A DNA stretch of 64,000 bases from NCBI RefSeq assembly GCF_900113765.1, contig NZ_FOQO01000014.1, positions 62,001-126,000 on the forward strand, in the 5' to 3' direction. The position numbers and the translations under genes were made by a program. The notes under the pieces are model-generated. The model did not search any database. It was not told the DNA's origin and saw only the letters and a list, made by a program, of their open reading frames with translations. Shown here in pieces: positions 36,400-44,846 of the stretch. Source of the stretch: Parapedobacter indicus (GTDB taxonomy: Bacteria > Bacteroidota > Bacteroidia > Sphingobacteriales > Sphingobacteriaceae). Positions within the stretch are counted from its first letter, which is position 1. Every line of letters begins with the position of its first letter.

Positions 36400-37023
36400 A
36401 TGGAAAATATCAACACGGTTGTTTTTGATTTCGGCGGCGTTTTGATCGATTGGAGCCCGAAGTACGTCTATCAACATCTATTTGAAGACGAAGCCGAAAT
36501 GGAATGGTTTCTTTCTCACATTTGCACAAATGACTGGAACCTCGAACAGGACAGAGGAAGATCATTTGCCGAAGGGATCGCTGTTTTAAGCCAATCCTTT
36601 CCTGAGCATGCGAGCAACATCGAAGTTTTCCATTCGCGCTGGGAACAAATGATGAAAGGCGAAATTTCGGGAACCGTAGCGATTTTAAAGCAATTAAGAA
36701 AGAAGTATAACCTATATGGCTTAACCAATTGGTCTGCCGAAACGTTTCCGATTGCCCTCGAGAAGTTTGATTTTCTGCAACTGTTTGATGGCATTGTTGT
36801 TTCCGGTACGGAGAAAATGATAAAACCCGACAAAGAATTTTTCCAATTGCTACTGGATCGGTATACACTTAATGCTGAAAACTGCGTTTTTATAGATGAT
36901 AACAAAACGAACATCGATTCTGCCGCTGAACTCGGATTTCATGTTATCCACTTCAAAAATCCCGATCAGTTGGCATCAGAACTTAATGCGATGGGAGTAT
37001 TGACAGGAAATAATAAAACATAG
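36400..37023 (+). CDS. HAD-superfamily hydrolase (HAD-IA)
   Basis: A 207-residue phosphatase-type HAD. Motif I is FDFGGVLIDW, where the second Asp of the usual DxD is Gly; this variant occurs in YihX/epoxide hydrolase-like HADs. Motif II is LTNWSAE, motif III is the Lys of MIKPDKEFF, and motif IV is CVFIDDNKTNI. It is divergent from the MFS operon and shares its control region. Substrate unknown. Confidence 0.88.
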   Translation: MENINTVVFDFGGVLIDWSPKYVYQHLFEDEAEMEWFLSHICTNDWNLEQDRGRSFAEGIAVLSQSFPEHASNIEVFHSRWEQMMKGEISGTVAILKQLRKKYNLYGLTNWSAETFPIALEKFDFLQLFDGIVVSGTEKMIKPDKEFFQLLLDRYTLNAENCVFIDDNKTNIDSAAELGFHVIHFKNPDQLASELNAMGVLTGNNKT

Positions 37024-37085
37024 CATATTCCGGATTTTATGACAATGAATCGTTTTGGAAATTTGCAGTATCAAAATTCATTGTT

Positions 37086-37934
37086 ATGGAAACACAGGCC
37101 AGTATCAACTATAATCGAATTGCGGAAGCGATCGATTACATCAAGGAGAACTTCAAATCGCAACCCAACCTCGATGACGTTGCAGAAAAAATTCATTTAA
37201 GTCCGGCGCATTTTCAGCGGCTATTTACCGAATGGGCGGGGACCAGTCCGAAGCGCTTTTTGCAATACATTAGTGTAGAACACGCGAAGCGGATTTTGAA
37301 GGAGGAACAGGCCACGTTGTTTGACACCGCCTACGAAACCGGACTTTCCAGCACAAGCCGCTTGCACGATTTGTTCGTCAATATCGAAGGTATGACTCCT
37401 GCGGAGTACAAAAACGGCGGAAAAAATCTACTGATTCATTATAGTTTTGCCGAAAGCCCCTTTGGTCCGCTAATCGTAGCTTCCACCTCCAAGGGTGTCT
37501 GCTATATGGCATTTGAAGAAAATGAGGCAACCGCGTTGAACGATCTTGCTACCCAATTTCCCAACGCTACTTTTCAACGAAAATTAGATTTATTGCAACA
37601 AAACGCGCTGTTCATTTTTCAAAACGATTGGCGTAAACTCCACGAAGTAAAGTTGCATTTAAAAGGAACGGACTTTCAACTAAAAGTGTGGGAAAGTCTA
37701 TTAAAAATTCCAATGGGCAGTTTGTCAACGTACGGTAGCATCGCTGAGCAAATTGGCAACCCGCGTGCTTCCCGTGCCGTCGGAACAGCTATTGGCAGCA
37801 ACCCGGTTGCCTTTCTTATCCCTTGCCATCGAGTGATCCAATCATCGGGAACTTTTGGAGGATATCTATGGGGAACAACCCGAAAGACCGCAATAATTGG
37901 TTGGGAAAGGTCAAAAATCCATTCGGAAATTTAA
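37086..37934 (+). CDS. ada: AraC-type regulator fused to O6-methylguanine-DNA methyltransferase (Ada-like)
   Basis: A 282-residue protein: AraC helix-turn-helix pair (residues about 10-110, SPAHFQRLFTEWAG) followed by an MGMT domain with the active site PCHRV (methyl-accepting Cys247) and the NPRASRAVGTA helix before it. It lacks the N-terminal zinc domain of enteric Ada, which here is a separate protein two genes downstream. Repairs O6-methylguanine and probably activates this operon. First gene of four on the plus strand. Confidence 0.93.
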   Translation: METQASINYNRIAEAIDYIKENFKSQPNLDDVAEKIHLSPAHFQRLFTEWAGTSPKRFLQYISVEHAKRILKEEQATLFDTAYETGLSSTSRLHDLFVNIEGMTPAEYKNGGKNLLIHYSFAESPFGPLIVASTSKGVCYMAFEENEATALNDLATQFPNATFQRKLDLLQQNALFIFQNDWRKLHEVKLHLKGTDFQLKVWESLLKIPMGSLSTYGSIAEQIGNPRASRAVGTAIGSNPVAFLIPCHRVIQSSGTFGGYLWGTTRKTAIIGWERSKIHSEI

Positions 37935-37945
37935 AAACCATCGCC

Positions 37946-38656
37946 ATGCACATCATCGAAAAAATAGGAAATGCAGATTGGCAAAACATTACGGAACAGA
38001 TGCACCAACACGGATACGCCATCGTTCCCCGTCTCTTGACAGACGAACAATGCGAAACTTTGAAAACTCGATACGATCAATCGGATTTATATCGAAAGAC
38101 GGTTGTCATGGCTCGGCATCGGTTTGGCTTGGGTGAATATAAATATTTCGATTACCCTTTACCCGACCTGATCCAGACCATCCGGACACATATTTATCCG
38201 CGTCTTGCTCCTATTGCGAATACATGGTTTAAGGCATTGAATTTGGGCATCGAGTTTCCGCTAAGCCATGCTGCACTGTTAGAAAACTGCCGCAAAAAGG
38301 ATCAGCAAAAGGCAACGGCATTGATTTTGAAGTACGGCAAAGGGGGGTTCAATGCCCTACATCAGGACTTGTACGGTGATGTATATTTCCCCATCCAAAC
38401 GGTATTCATGCTTGATGAAGTTGATACAGATTTTACCGGCGGAGAATTTGTGCTGACACAGCAAATCCCAAGAGCACAAACCAAGGCAATCGTATTAAAA
38501 CCTAAAAAAGGGGATATGCTGATTTTTACGACAAATTTTAAACCGGAGAAGGGAACGAAAGGATATTACCGGGTGAACATGAAACACGGTGTAAGTGAAA
38601 TAAAAGAAGGCGAACGCCATACACTGGGAATAATCTTTCACGATGCATTAAATTAA
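37946..38656 (+). CDS. 2OG-Fe(II) oxygenase, unknown substrate
   Basis: A 236-residue double-stranded beta-helix dioxygenase. Metal ligands are His139 and Asp141 (LHQDLYGD) and His214 (MKHGVSE); Arg224 is suited to hold 2-oxoglutarate. It is distinct from AlkB in sequence. The ATG at 37946 is used; the frame runs upstream into the ada gene. Its position between ada and alkB suggests a role in alkylation repair, perhaps demethylating RNA or protein, but no substrate is known to me. Confidence 0.85.
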   Translation: MHIIEKIGNADWQNITEQMHQHGYAIVPRLLTDEQCETLKTRYDQSDLYRKTVVMARHRFGLGEYKYFDYPLPDLIQTIRTHIYPRLAPIANTWFKALNLGIEFPLSHAALLENCRKKDQQKATALILKYGKGGFNALHQDLYGDVYFPIQTVFMLDEVDTDFTGGEFVLTQQIPRAQTKAIVLKPKKGDMLIFTTNFKPEKGTKGYYRVNMKHGVSEIKEGERHTLGIIFHDALN

Positions 38657-38666
38657 CCGTAGCGAA

Positions 38667-38912
38667 ATGGTCGCACATGCTGAATTATCGGACATCGCAT
38701 TAAGACATAAAATCAGAAACAAAGAAATCCGTTTTGGTGGAAATAAAACACTCAAAATTTATGGTTTGTTAGGCTGCACATCAGGCAAACGGATGAAGAG
38801 AGAAAACAGAGTTTTCTTCGCTTCAGAACAAGAAGCATGGCAAAACAACTTTCGCCCTTGTTACCGCTGTTTGAAAGAACGCTATAGAAAATGGAAAAAT
38901 GGACTTGTTTAA
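38667..38912 (+). CDS. Stand-alone Ada metal-binding domain protein
   Basis: An 81-residue protein matching the N-terminal zinc domain of Ada: RENRVFFAS and NFRPCYRC with Cys65 and Cys68. In enteric Ada the first pair is CxxxC. Here it is C37-T-S-G-K41, so one zinc ligand is replaced by Lys. Cys37 remains and corresponds to the methyl-accepting Cys. Part of the alkylation operon, overlapping alkB by 14 bp. It may sense methylphosphotriesters in place of the domain missing from the AraC-MGMT protein. Confidence 0.8.
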   Translation: MVAHAELSDIALRHKIRNKEIRFGGNKTLKIYGLLGCTSGKRMKRENRVFFASEQEAWQNNFRPCYRCLKERYRKWKNGLV

Positions 38913-39510
38913 TCAATCGATCGATAAACACAAAAATTGGCTTCCTTATCAGGGGACGGTAAATTACTACGGCAAGTTACTCGTTGAGCAGCAAGCAAAT
39001 TTTTATTTAAACCGCTTGTTAGAGACCATCGAATGGCGTAACGATGAAGCCGTTATCTTCGGAAAGAAAATTATCACCAAACGAAAAGTGGCTTGGTATG
39101 GAGAAAGAGCGTATGCGTACACCTATTCCAACACCACCAAATACGCGCTACCCTGGACCGAAGAACTCTTGGCCTTAAAAAGCCTGATCGAAAAAGAAAC
39201 CGGTGCTACCTTCAACTCTTGTCTACTCAATCTCTATCACAACGGAGACGAAGGGATGGCCTGGCATAGCGACGGTGAAGCCGATTTGAAAAAAGAGGGA
39301 GTTATCGGGTCTTTAAGTTTTGGAGCGGAGCGAAAATTTGCGTTCAAACATAAACAAACCGGTGAAAAAGTGGCACTTAAATTGGAACATGGGAGCCTTT
39401 TAGTCATGAAAGATACCACACAGACCTTCTGGCTACACAGACTTCCTCCCAGTAAAAAGATCGTGAAGCCGAGAGTTAACCTGACATTCAGAACCATTGA
39501 AGAAAAATAA
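38899..39510 (+). CDS. alkB: Alkylated DNA repair dioxygenase AlkB
   Basis: A 203-residue 2OG-Fe(II) enzyme that removes methyl groups from 1-methyladenine and 3-methylcytosine. The iron ligands are His123, Asp125 and His180 (WHSDGE, LHRLPP). The 2-oxoglutarate motif RxNxTxR is Arg192 to Arg198 (PRVNLTFR), and NLYHNG is at 111-116. Last gene of the operon, start overlapping the previous stop. Confidence 0.95.
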   Translation: MDLFNQSIDKHKNWLPYQGTVNYYGKLLVEQQANFYLNRLLETIEWRNDEAVIFGKKIITKRKVAWYGERAYAYTYSNTTKYALPWTEELLALKSLIEKETGATFNSCLLNLYHNGDEGMAWHSDGEADLKKEGVIGSLSFGAERKFAFKHKQTGEKVALKLEHGSLLVMKDTTQTFWLHRLPPSKKIVKPRVNLTFRTIEEK

Positions 39511-39587
39511 ACGAAATTCACCCACGAAAAAATCTTTATTATTTGTCCGCATAGTTCGGCATCTTCACTTGTTTAATTTTCACAACG

Positions 39588-40553
39588 ATGCGCATTATCA
39601 CTGTTTTTCCCTGGTTGCTATCGATCGGCATAGTATCGTTGGCGGCGGGATGTGCCACAATCAAAGACGTCAATATACGTCAGCAGATCATGGGCAGTAA
39701 CTGCAACCAGCAAAATGTATATAATTATACCGACGAAGATCTACCGCAGCCACTCCACATGCTTGCGATCGAAAAGTATCTAAGCACCCAACTAAGTTAT
39801 GGAAACTTGAATATGGCTAATGCCATCGGTATATTACCAGATTTAACCCGCTACATCGACCTAAAAAGAGACTTGGATACTGCGGATCTCGCGAAACGGC
39901 TTACCATTCTGGAGTTAAAACAACGCATCGATCATAAAATCAACATGGCCTCGCTGGAAGTTTCAGCGGTTGCCTCGGAAATGGATTGCGAGGAGGAACG
40001 TACCAGCCAGGTTGCCAATTACCTGAAAGGAAGTGAAAATGAGACCGAATCAAAACTTACTATCGCAGCCATCGTTGTTGGTGCCACGGGTGCCATAACT
40101 ACCGGTGGGGTCATTGAAAATGAAGCGGCCAGTAATACGGTGGGGATTGCTACGGGCATCACGGAGGCATCACTGGGTCTGCTGATGCTCTTTAACAATC
40201 GAAAAATTGACTTCTACCACCAAAGAAATGCCTTACGGGAAGTTTGGCAAGGCAACCCGGTATCATCGAATTTTCCGCCGTTTGTCTGGTATTACCTCAA
40301 CTATACCGATCCGGACAAAGGCATCTCATCCGTGCGACGAGAAATCATCGATAAATGGAAAAATTTTGGCCAGATATCCGAAAGAGAAGACGAAGAAGGG
40401 CATGTCCTTACGCCGATCTATTTCGGCGATGGAGGCAAGTACACCACGGAAGAGCTGGTGAACCGTGCCGATATGTACGATCAACTTGAATCACACATTA
40501 CGTTGATGAAACAAGGTCTGAAGGCACTGTCCTTAGCACTGGAACGTCTGTAA
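39588..40553 (+). CDS. Lipoprotein of unknown function
   Basis: A 321-residue protein with a lipoprotein signal ending LAAGCAT (Cys22). The mature region is mostly helical, with a Gly/Ala-rich hydrophobic stretch at about 160-205 (TIAAIVVGATGAITTGG) that could insert in the membrane, and a polar C-terminal half. No family is recognised. It follows alkB by 77 bp but probably has its own promoter. Confidence 0.65.
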   Translation: MRIITVFPWLLSIGIVSLAAGCATIKDVNIRQQIMGSNCNQQNVYNYTDEDLPQPLHMLAIEKYLSTQLSYGNLNMANAIGILPDLTRYIDLKRDLDTADLAKRLTILELKQRIDHKINMASLEVSAVASEMDCEEERTSQVANYLKGSENETESKLTIAAIVVGATGAITTGGVIENEAASNTVGIATGITEASLGLLMLFNNRKIDFYHQRNALREVWQGNPVSSNFPPFVWYYLNYTDPDKGISSVRREIIDKWKNFGQISEREDEEGHVLTPIYFGDGGKYTTEELVNRADMYDQLESHITLMKQGLKALSLALERL

Positions 40554-40626
40554 CCTCGTCTCCGTCGCCGATTCTTACTACATTGGCGCGTTGCGACAAC
40601 CTGTTAATTAAGAAAAAGATCCTCTC

Positions 40627-41316
40627 TTAATAGATAAACGGTACTAACATTTTGGTTCGGCTCGCATAGCTGTCATAATCCGTTCCGTATTTGCGTTTAA
40701 GATAGCTATCAAGTTTTGGCGCATTGTAAAAAGCGAAAAAACAGAAAAGAAATGCAGGGATAATGGCCGCATACCAATTCCTGGTTACAACCGCATAAGC
40801 AATTACCCACAATATATCGCCGAAATAGTTAATGTGTCTGGCGTATCTAAAAAAGCCTCCCGTATAGATTTTACCTTGGTTTTCGGGGTTCCTTTTCCAT
40901 TTATCCCGCAAAATCTCTCCCCCACTATTTAATACGGAACCTACAATAAAAAGGGCAATTGCGAGGAAATCGACTATATCTAAGGGCTTAGCCGTCGGAA
41001 GAACAAAGAGTGAAAATCCAATATAATACAAGGCAAAAGCAAACGGAACACTGATACTTTCCTCCCAGGGAATTTTTCTTTTTAACAACACAACCATCAT
41101 GTAGCCCAGCCTGGCAAACGTAACGACGTTGAAAATAAAAATCAGTATTCTCCTGTCTAGCTGGTCCGCCGCATTATCCATAGCAAATTTACTTTCAACC
41201 CAGGTTCCTCCATTTTGAAAGAGTATCCAAAATGACAACCAAAGCAGCAAGATTTCTAGCAGGTGGATAATTATTTTTTGCGGCAAGCTTTTGCTGTGCT
41301 GTCCATAAAGTTCCAT
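40627..41316 (-). CDS. DUF1295/isoprenylcysteine methyltransferase-like membrane protein
   Basis: A 229-residue protein with six or so helices. The C-terminal signature GGFFRYARHINYFGDI, followed by a hydrophobic helix and KRKYGTDYDSY, is characteristic of the ICMT/DUF1295 group (the RHPNY-like motif reads RHINY). These proteins methylate or reduce lipid-like substrates; which applies here is unknown. Confidence 0.82.
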   Translation of the reverse strand: MELYGQHSKSLPQKIIIHLLEILLLWLSFWILFQNGGTWVESKFAMDNAADQLDRRILIFIFNVVTFARLGYMMVVLLKRKIPWEESISVPFAFALYYIGFSLFVLPTAKPLDIVDFLAIALFIVGSVLNSGGEILRDKWKRNPENQGKIYTGGFFRYARHINYFGDILWVIAYAVVTRNWYAAIIPAFLFCFFAFYNAPKLDSYLKRKYGTDYDSYASRTKMLVPFIY

Positions 41317-41333
41317 GTAAATTTCGTTATAAT

Positions 41334-41780
41334 TTAATCCAGTATAGCTTCCTTGTTGTATCGATTCCGGTATTCCAACGGCGACATACCCGTAATTTTC
41401 CGGAACACCTCACGGAATGCCTTTACATCCGAGTACCCCACCTCATACATCACCTCATTGACGGTTTTACGGGTAGTTTCAAAGGCTTTCTTCGCCGATT
41501 CAATTTTGACACGTTGCAGGTATTCAAGCGGCGTATTGCCCGTAGCTTTCACAAACCGTCTGTCAAAATTTCGTCGCCCGACGGCAAATCGCTTCGAAAG
41601 ATCCTCCACCGATATCTTCTCACAGAAATGATCTTCCAGATATTGCTGCGCATTTTTTACCATCTCGTCGCTGTGCGATTTTGGCCGGTAAAAATGGCAA
41701 AAGTAGATTGTGTTTGTCGGTCCAGCTCGATCTGAAAGATCTTTGAACGATAAATTGCGGTTTCCCGGTCGTAGTATTTT
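41334..41780 (-). pseudogene. Broken GlxA-type AraC regulator (frameshift and N-terminal loss)
   Basis: The C-terminal AraC helix-turn-helix (KSHSDEMVKNAQQYLEDH, ISVEDLSKRFAVGRRNF, ending LEYRNRYNKEAILD) reads well in one frame. The piece before it (KYYDRETAIYRSKIFQIELD, FAIFTGQ) lies in another frame. Adding one A to the A4 run at 41679-41682 restores GQ-KSHSDE continuity. The DJ-1/PfpI domain of about 170 residues expected upstream is gone. It abuts the DUF4397 gene. Confidence 0.8.
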
Positions 41781-41870
41781 GTAACCGTGGAGTGGGTTCC
41801 GCTTATGGTTCCTGTCCAACTGCAAAAAGCAAGGCTGAAAAGAGTGACATAAAGCAAACAGCAATGCGCG

Positions 41871-42596
41871 CTAATTAATCCCCCGATGACGCACGATGCC
41901 GATGTAATACGGAGCCGACTCTCCGCCATCGCCCGCGAGAAATAGGGTCAGGTAGTCGCCGGGATCCAACGCAACACCGGTACGCCGGGCCAATTGTTCA
42001 CCATCTTCGTCCTGAATGGTCAGCACATGCGTTCCCGTATGGGCAGTCGGGATAAATTCCTCGGCATGTTTACCGGTCTCCGGTGTTTCCTTGGTCCGGT
42101 TACGGAAGGCCTCAATCGGCTCGGCTTCCGCGATGTGCAGCGTTACGCGCTGGGACGTTTCAGCCAGGTTAAAAAAGCGTACGCCGGCAATGGCCGCCGG
42201 ATCTTCCGTACCCTCAGGCACATGATCTTCGGTCACGAAATGTAGCGGAGCAGTTTCCGTACCAAAAAGGAATGAGGTATAATACCTGTTTTCTTCCAGC
42301 GTAAACGTAGTATCTACCAACTGGGCCAGTTCATTGGATGAAATAATTTCCAGCTTGCAATCCACACAGCTGGGCACCGCATAAAAATCAATACCTCGAT
42401 ATTGCAGACCTTGGTTCAATGGTTGAAACCCGCGCCCCATGTCTAATCGATGTTGCACTGCTCGTGCTTCTAGGAACGAGTTAACCACCGCGAATCCCGA
42501 CCGTACTTCCGGTTCAGGCTCCTCGTCTTTTATGCAACCAGCCAACAAAACAGCCCCTAAAAACAAGGCTGAGAACGCTTTTCTATTTCTTTTCAT
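41871..42596 (-). CDS. DUF4397-domain lipoprotein A
   Basis: A 241-residue surface lipoprotein: signal ending VLLAGCIKD (Cys21), then a DUF4397 beta-sandwich (VVNSFLEARAV, YYTSFLFGTETAP, AGVRFFNLAETSQRVTLHI). It is about half identical by eye to the protein encoded next to it at 42.6-43.3 kb, a tandem duplication with 16 bp between the genes. Function unknown; these domains are found in exported lipoproteins of Bacteroidota. Confidence 0.85.
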   Translation of the reverse strand: MKRNRKAFSALFLGAVLLAGCIKDEEPEPEVRSGFAVVNSFLEARAVQHRLDMGRGFQPLNQGLQYRGIDFYAVPSCVDCKLEIISSNELAQLVDTTFTLEENRYYTSFLFGTETAPLHFVTEDHVPEGTEDPAAIAGVRFFNLAETSQRVTLHIAEAEPIEAFRNRTKETPETGKHAEEFIPTAHTGTHVLTIQDEDGEQLARRTGVALDPGDYLTLFLAGDGGESAPYYIGIVRHRGIN

Positions 42597-42612
42597 ACTA
42601 GGTTGTAGTTAC

Positions 42613-43332
42613 TTAATTAACCCATTGCGGCACTACCCCGACGTAAAAGGTATTTGGGTCCCGTTCGTCGCCGGTGAGGAAAATACTGATATAGCTACCC
42701 GCAGACAAATCAACCCTACTCTCCCGTGTAGCCACTGTTTCACCATCTTCATCCACGACACTCACGATATACGTACCGGTAGCCACGGGTATAAAGTCTT
42801 CCCCGGCTTTGCCTGTTTGGGGTGTTTCAAGGGGCCGGTTGCGGAAAGCCGCCACGGGTTCCATTTCGCCGATGTGCAGGGTTACGCGGCGGTCGGTATT
42901 TGCCAGGTTATAGAACCTCACTGCGGCAATAGCCGCCGGATCATCCACATCCTCGGGAATCCGATCTTCGGTGATGAAGTGACGCGGGTCGTCATGTGTA
43001 CCGTATACAATGGATGAATAATATACGCTATCCTGCACCGTAAACGTAGTGTCCACCAGTCTATTATCTTCATACGTCGAATAGATTTCCAGTCGGCGAT
43101 TCTCCCCGGGAAAAATGTAAATAGGCCATTGACTAAAGGTCCGGTAACCAAGCGGATTCAAACCTTCTATCGTATTGCGGCCTACGTAGTAAAACGCTGC
43201 ATCGGCTTCGATAAACGTATTGATAAACGTCGTACCACCGACCCGCTCAGGCTCCGGATCATTTCCCCGTAAACAACTGCCAAGCAGCACAACGCTGGCT
43301 ACAAAGGCAACGATTAAACTCAACTTTTTCAT
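42613..43332 (-). CDS. DUF4397-domain lipoprotein B
   Basis: A 239-residue paralogue of the preceding lipoprotein, with signal ending VLLGSCLRG (Cys20), FINTFIEADAAF, YYSSIVYGTHDDP, AAVRFYNLANTDRRVTLHIG and a C-terminal segment with the DGE and GSYISIFLTGD pattern shared with its neighbour. Likely first gene of the pair. Divergent from the Spondin_N gene. Confidence 0.85.
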   Translation of the reverse strand: MKKLSLIVAFVASVVLLGSCLRGNDPEPERVGGTTFINTFIEADAAFYYVGRNTIEGLNPLGYRTFSQWPIYIFPGENRRLEIYSTYEDNRLVDTTFTVQDSVYYSSIVYGTHDDPRHFITEDRIPEDVDDPAAIAAVRFYNLANTDRRVTLHIGEMEPVAAFRNRPLETPQTGKAGEDFIPVATGTYIVSVVDEDGETVATRESRVDLSAGSYISIFLTGDERDPNTFYVGVVPQWVN

Positions 43333-43434
43333 ATCCTGTTAACGTGTAGAGCCGGGTAAATGCTACAACCATTTTATAGTCGATTTGTTTTCAATAATTA
43401 CAGAATTCTTTCATTTATAAAAGGTTGCCATAGC

Positions 43435-43503
43435 ATCGGGAAATATCGTCAATCAATCGGGAAATGCAGGTACTCGGCCAAACGGACCGTCATACTACCT
43501 TTG
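43435..43503 (+). promoter_or_regulatory. Activator-type promoter of the Spondin_N operon
   Basis: A 10-bp direct repeat ATCGGGAAAT occurs at 43435-43444 and 43456-43465, exactly 21 bp apart (two helical turns). Downstream is a perfect -7 box TACCTTTG at 43496-43503. No -33 TTTG is present, so a protein bound to the repeats probably activates transcription. Confidence 0.6.
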
Positions 43504-43527
43504 CTTCAACGATTAATTGAAATGATT

Positions 43528-44835
43528 ATGAAGAAGCATACAAAACTTGTATGGTTGTCGTTGGCCGTTATGCCGCTTTGGTTTTCGGCTTGTAAAGACG
43601 ATGAGAAAATGATGGATCCCACTACGAGCGAGATGACCCTCACGGTAGAAAACGTCTTGGATTCAAAACCGCTCGTTCAATCGGGGGCATTCAAAAACGA
43701 GGGTGCTACTCCGGTAGTGATGCCTGGTGAGACCATCTCCTTCCAATTCTATGCAGCCAAAGGGCAAGCCGTTACGTTTGCTACGATGTATGGCTTGTCC
43801 AATGACCTGTTCTTTGCTCCGGAGAATCCAGGGATCATGTTATATGATGAAGAAGGTATGCCCATCGAGGGTGATGTTTCCGAACACATTAAGCTTTGGG
43901 ATAATGGTACCCGGATCAACGAGGCGCCCGGTCCAGATCTTGTGCATCCGGGCATGGCTGAATCCGAACCCAAAGGCGTGATGGAGGTAAACGGCATGGA
44001 CGCGCAGGGTAACAGTTATGCCGCCGCGTCTTCGCTGATGCAGGTTTCATTAACCTACGATGGAAACTCCAGGTTCACCCTGACCATCAAAAACACATCG
44101 GGCAACACCCCAAACGAAACACCATTCAGTCCGGGCGTTTGGGCTGTCTCTTATATCGCCGGTGGCAACCTATTGAATCCGGCCCCCATTTACGAAAGGG
44201 GTAAACCATCCGAACATGGGTTGACCGATCTGGCAGAAATGGGCGATAACAGTGAACTGGGTGATTACCTCGCCGACCGGACCGGCATTTTCACGCCACT
44301 GTCGCCAATTCTGGTCGTGATATACAACGGCATTGAAAATCCGATCTACAAAACCGGCGAAAAGGATCGTGGCGAGGGCCTGAAAGAACTGGCCCAGATG
44401 GGCGATGCCAGCAAGCTTGCCGCCTATCTCGAAACCATCGATGGCGTGAAGGAGGTATATGTGCTGGCTGCGGAAAACACCACGGTGCTCCTGCCGAAAA
44501 TCGGCGACCAGCCAGGCAGTACGGTATCGCAGCTATTGAAAGTAGCTAAAGGCGACCGGTTGGCCATTGCCACCATGTATGGATTGTCCAACGACTGGTT
44601 TTTTGCCTCCAAAACTAGTGGTGTGGATGCCACCCAAAAGGGTGATCTATCGGCTTCTATCGGGCTATTTGACAATGGAACAGCGGTCGACCAATTTCCC
44701 GGTGCCGGGGTAACCCAGGCGAACCTTGAAGGAACTCCCTTGGAGGAAAGCAAAACAATTGAAGCGGTTCCTAACCCCAATGCGTTCACAATGTTGCCCG
44801 GTATTTCGGAAATTATTAACGTCACCCTGCACTGA
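43528..44835 (+). CDS. Spondin_N-domain lipoprotein with two domain copies
   Basis: A 435-residue exported lipoprotein (signal ending WFSACKD, Cys22). Two copies of a Spondin_N-like domain: TFATMYGLSNDLFFAP in the first and AIATMYGLSNDWFFAS in the second, each followed by a WDNGT or FDNGT turn. A shorter repeat, LTDLAEMGDNSEL and LKELAQMGDASKL, lies between them. Probably surface exposed. The ATG at 43528 is used over one two codons upstream. Operon with a peroxiredoxin-like gene 11 bp downstream. Confidence 0.85.
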   Translation: MKKHTKLVWLSLAVMPLWFSACKDDEKMMDPTTSEMTLTVENVLDSKPLVQSGAFKNEGATPVVMPGETISFQFYAAKGQAVTFATMYGLSNDLFFAPENPGIMLYDEEGMPIEGDVSEHIKLWDNGTRINEAPGPDLVHPGMAESEPKGVMEVNGMDAQGNSYAAASSLMQVSLTYDGNSRFTLTIKNTSGNTPNETPFSPGVWAVSYIAGGNLLNPAPIYERGKPSEHGLTDLAEMGDNSELGDYLADRTGIFTPLSPILVVIYNGIENPIYKTGEKDRGEGLKELAQMGDASKLAAYLETIDGVKEVYVLAAENTTVLLPKIGDQPGSTVSQLLKVAKGDRLAIATMYGLSNDWFFASKTSGVDATQKGDLSASIGLFDNGTAVDQFPGAGVTQANLEGTPLEESKTIEAVPNPNAFTMLPGISEIINVTLH

Positions 44836-44846
44836 AATCAAATACG

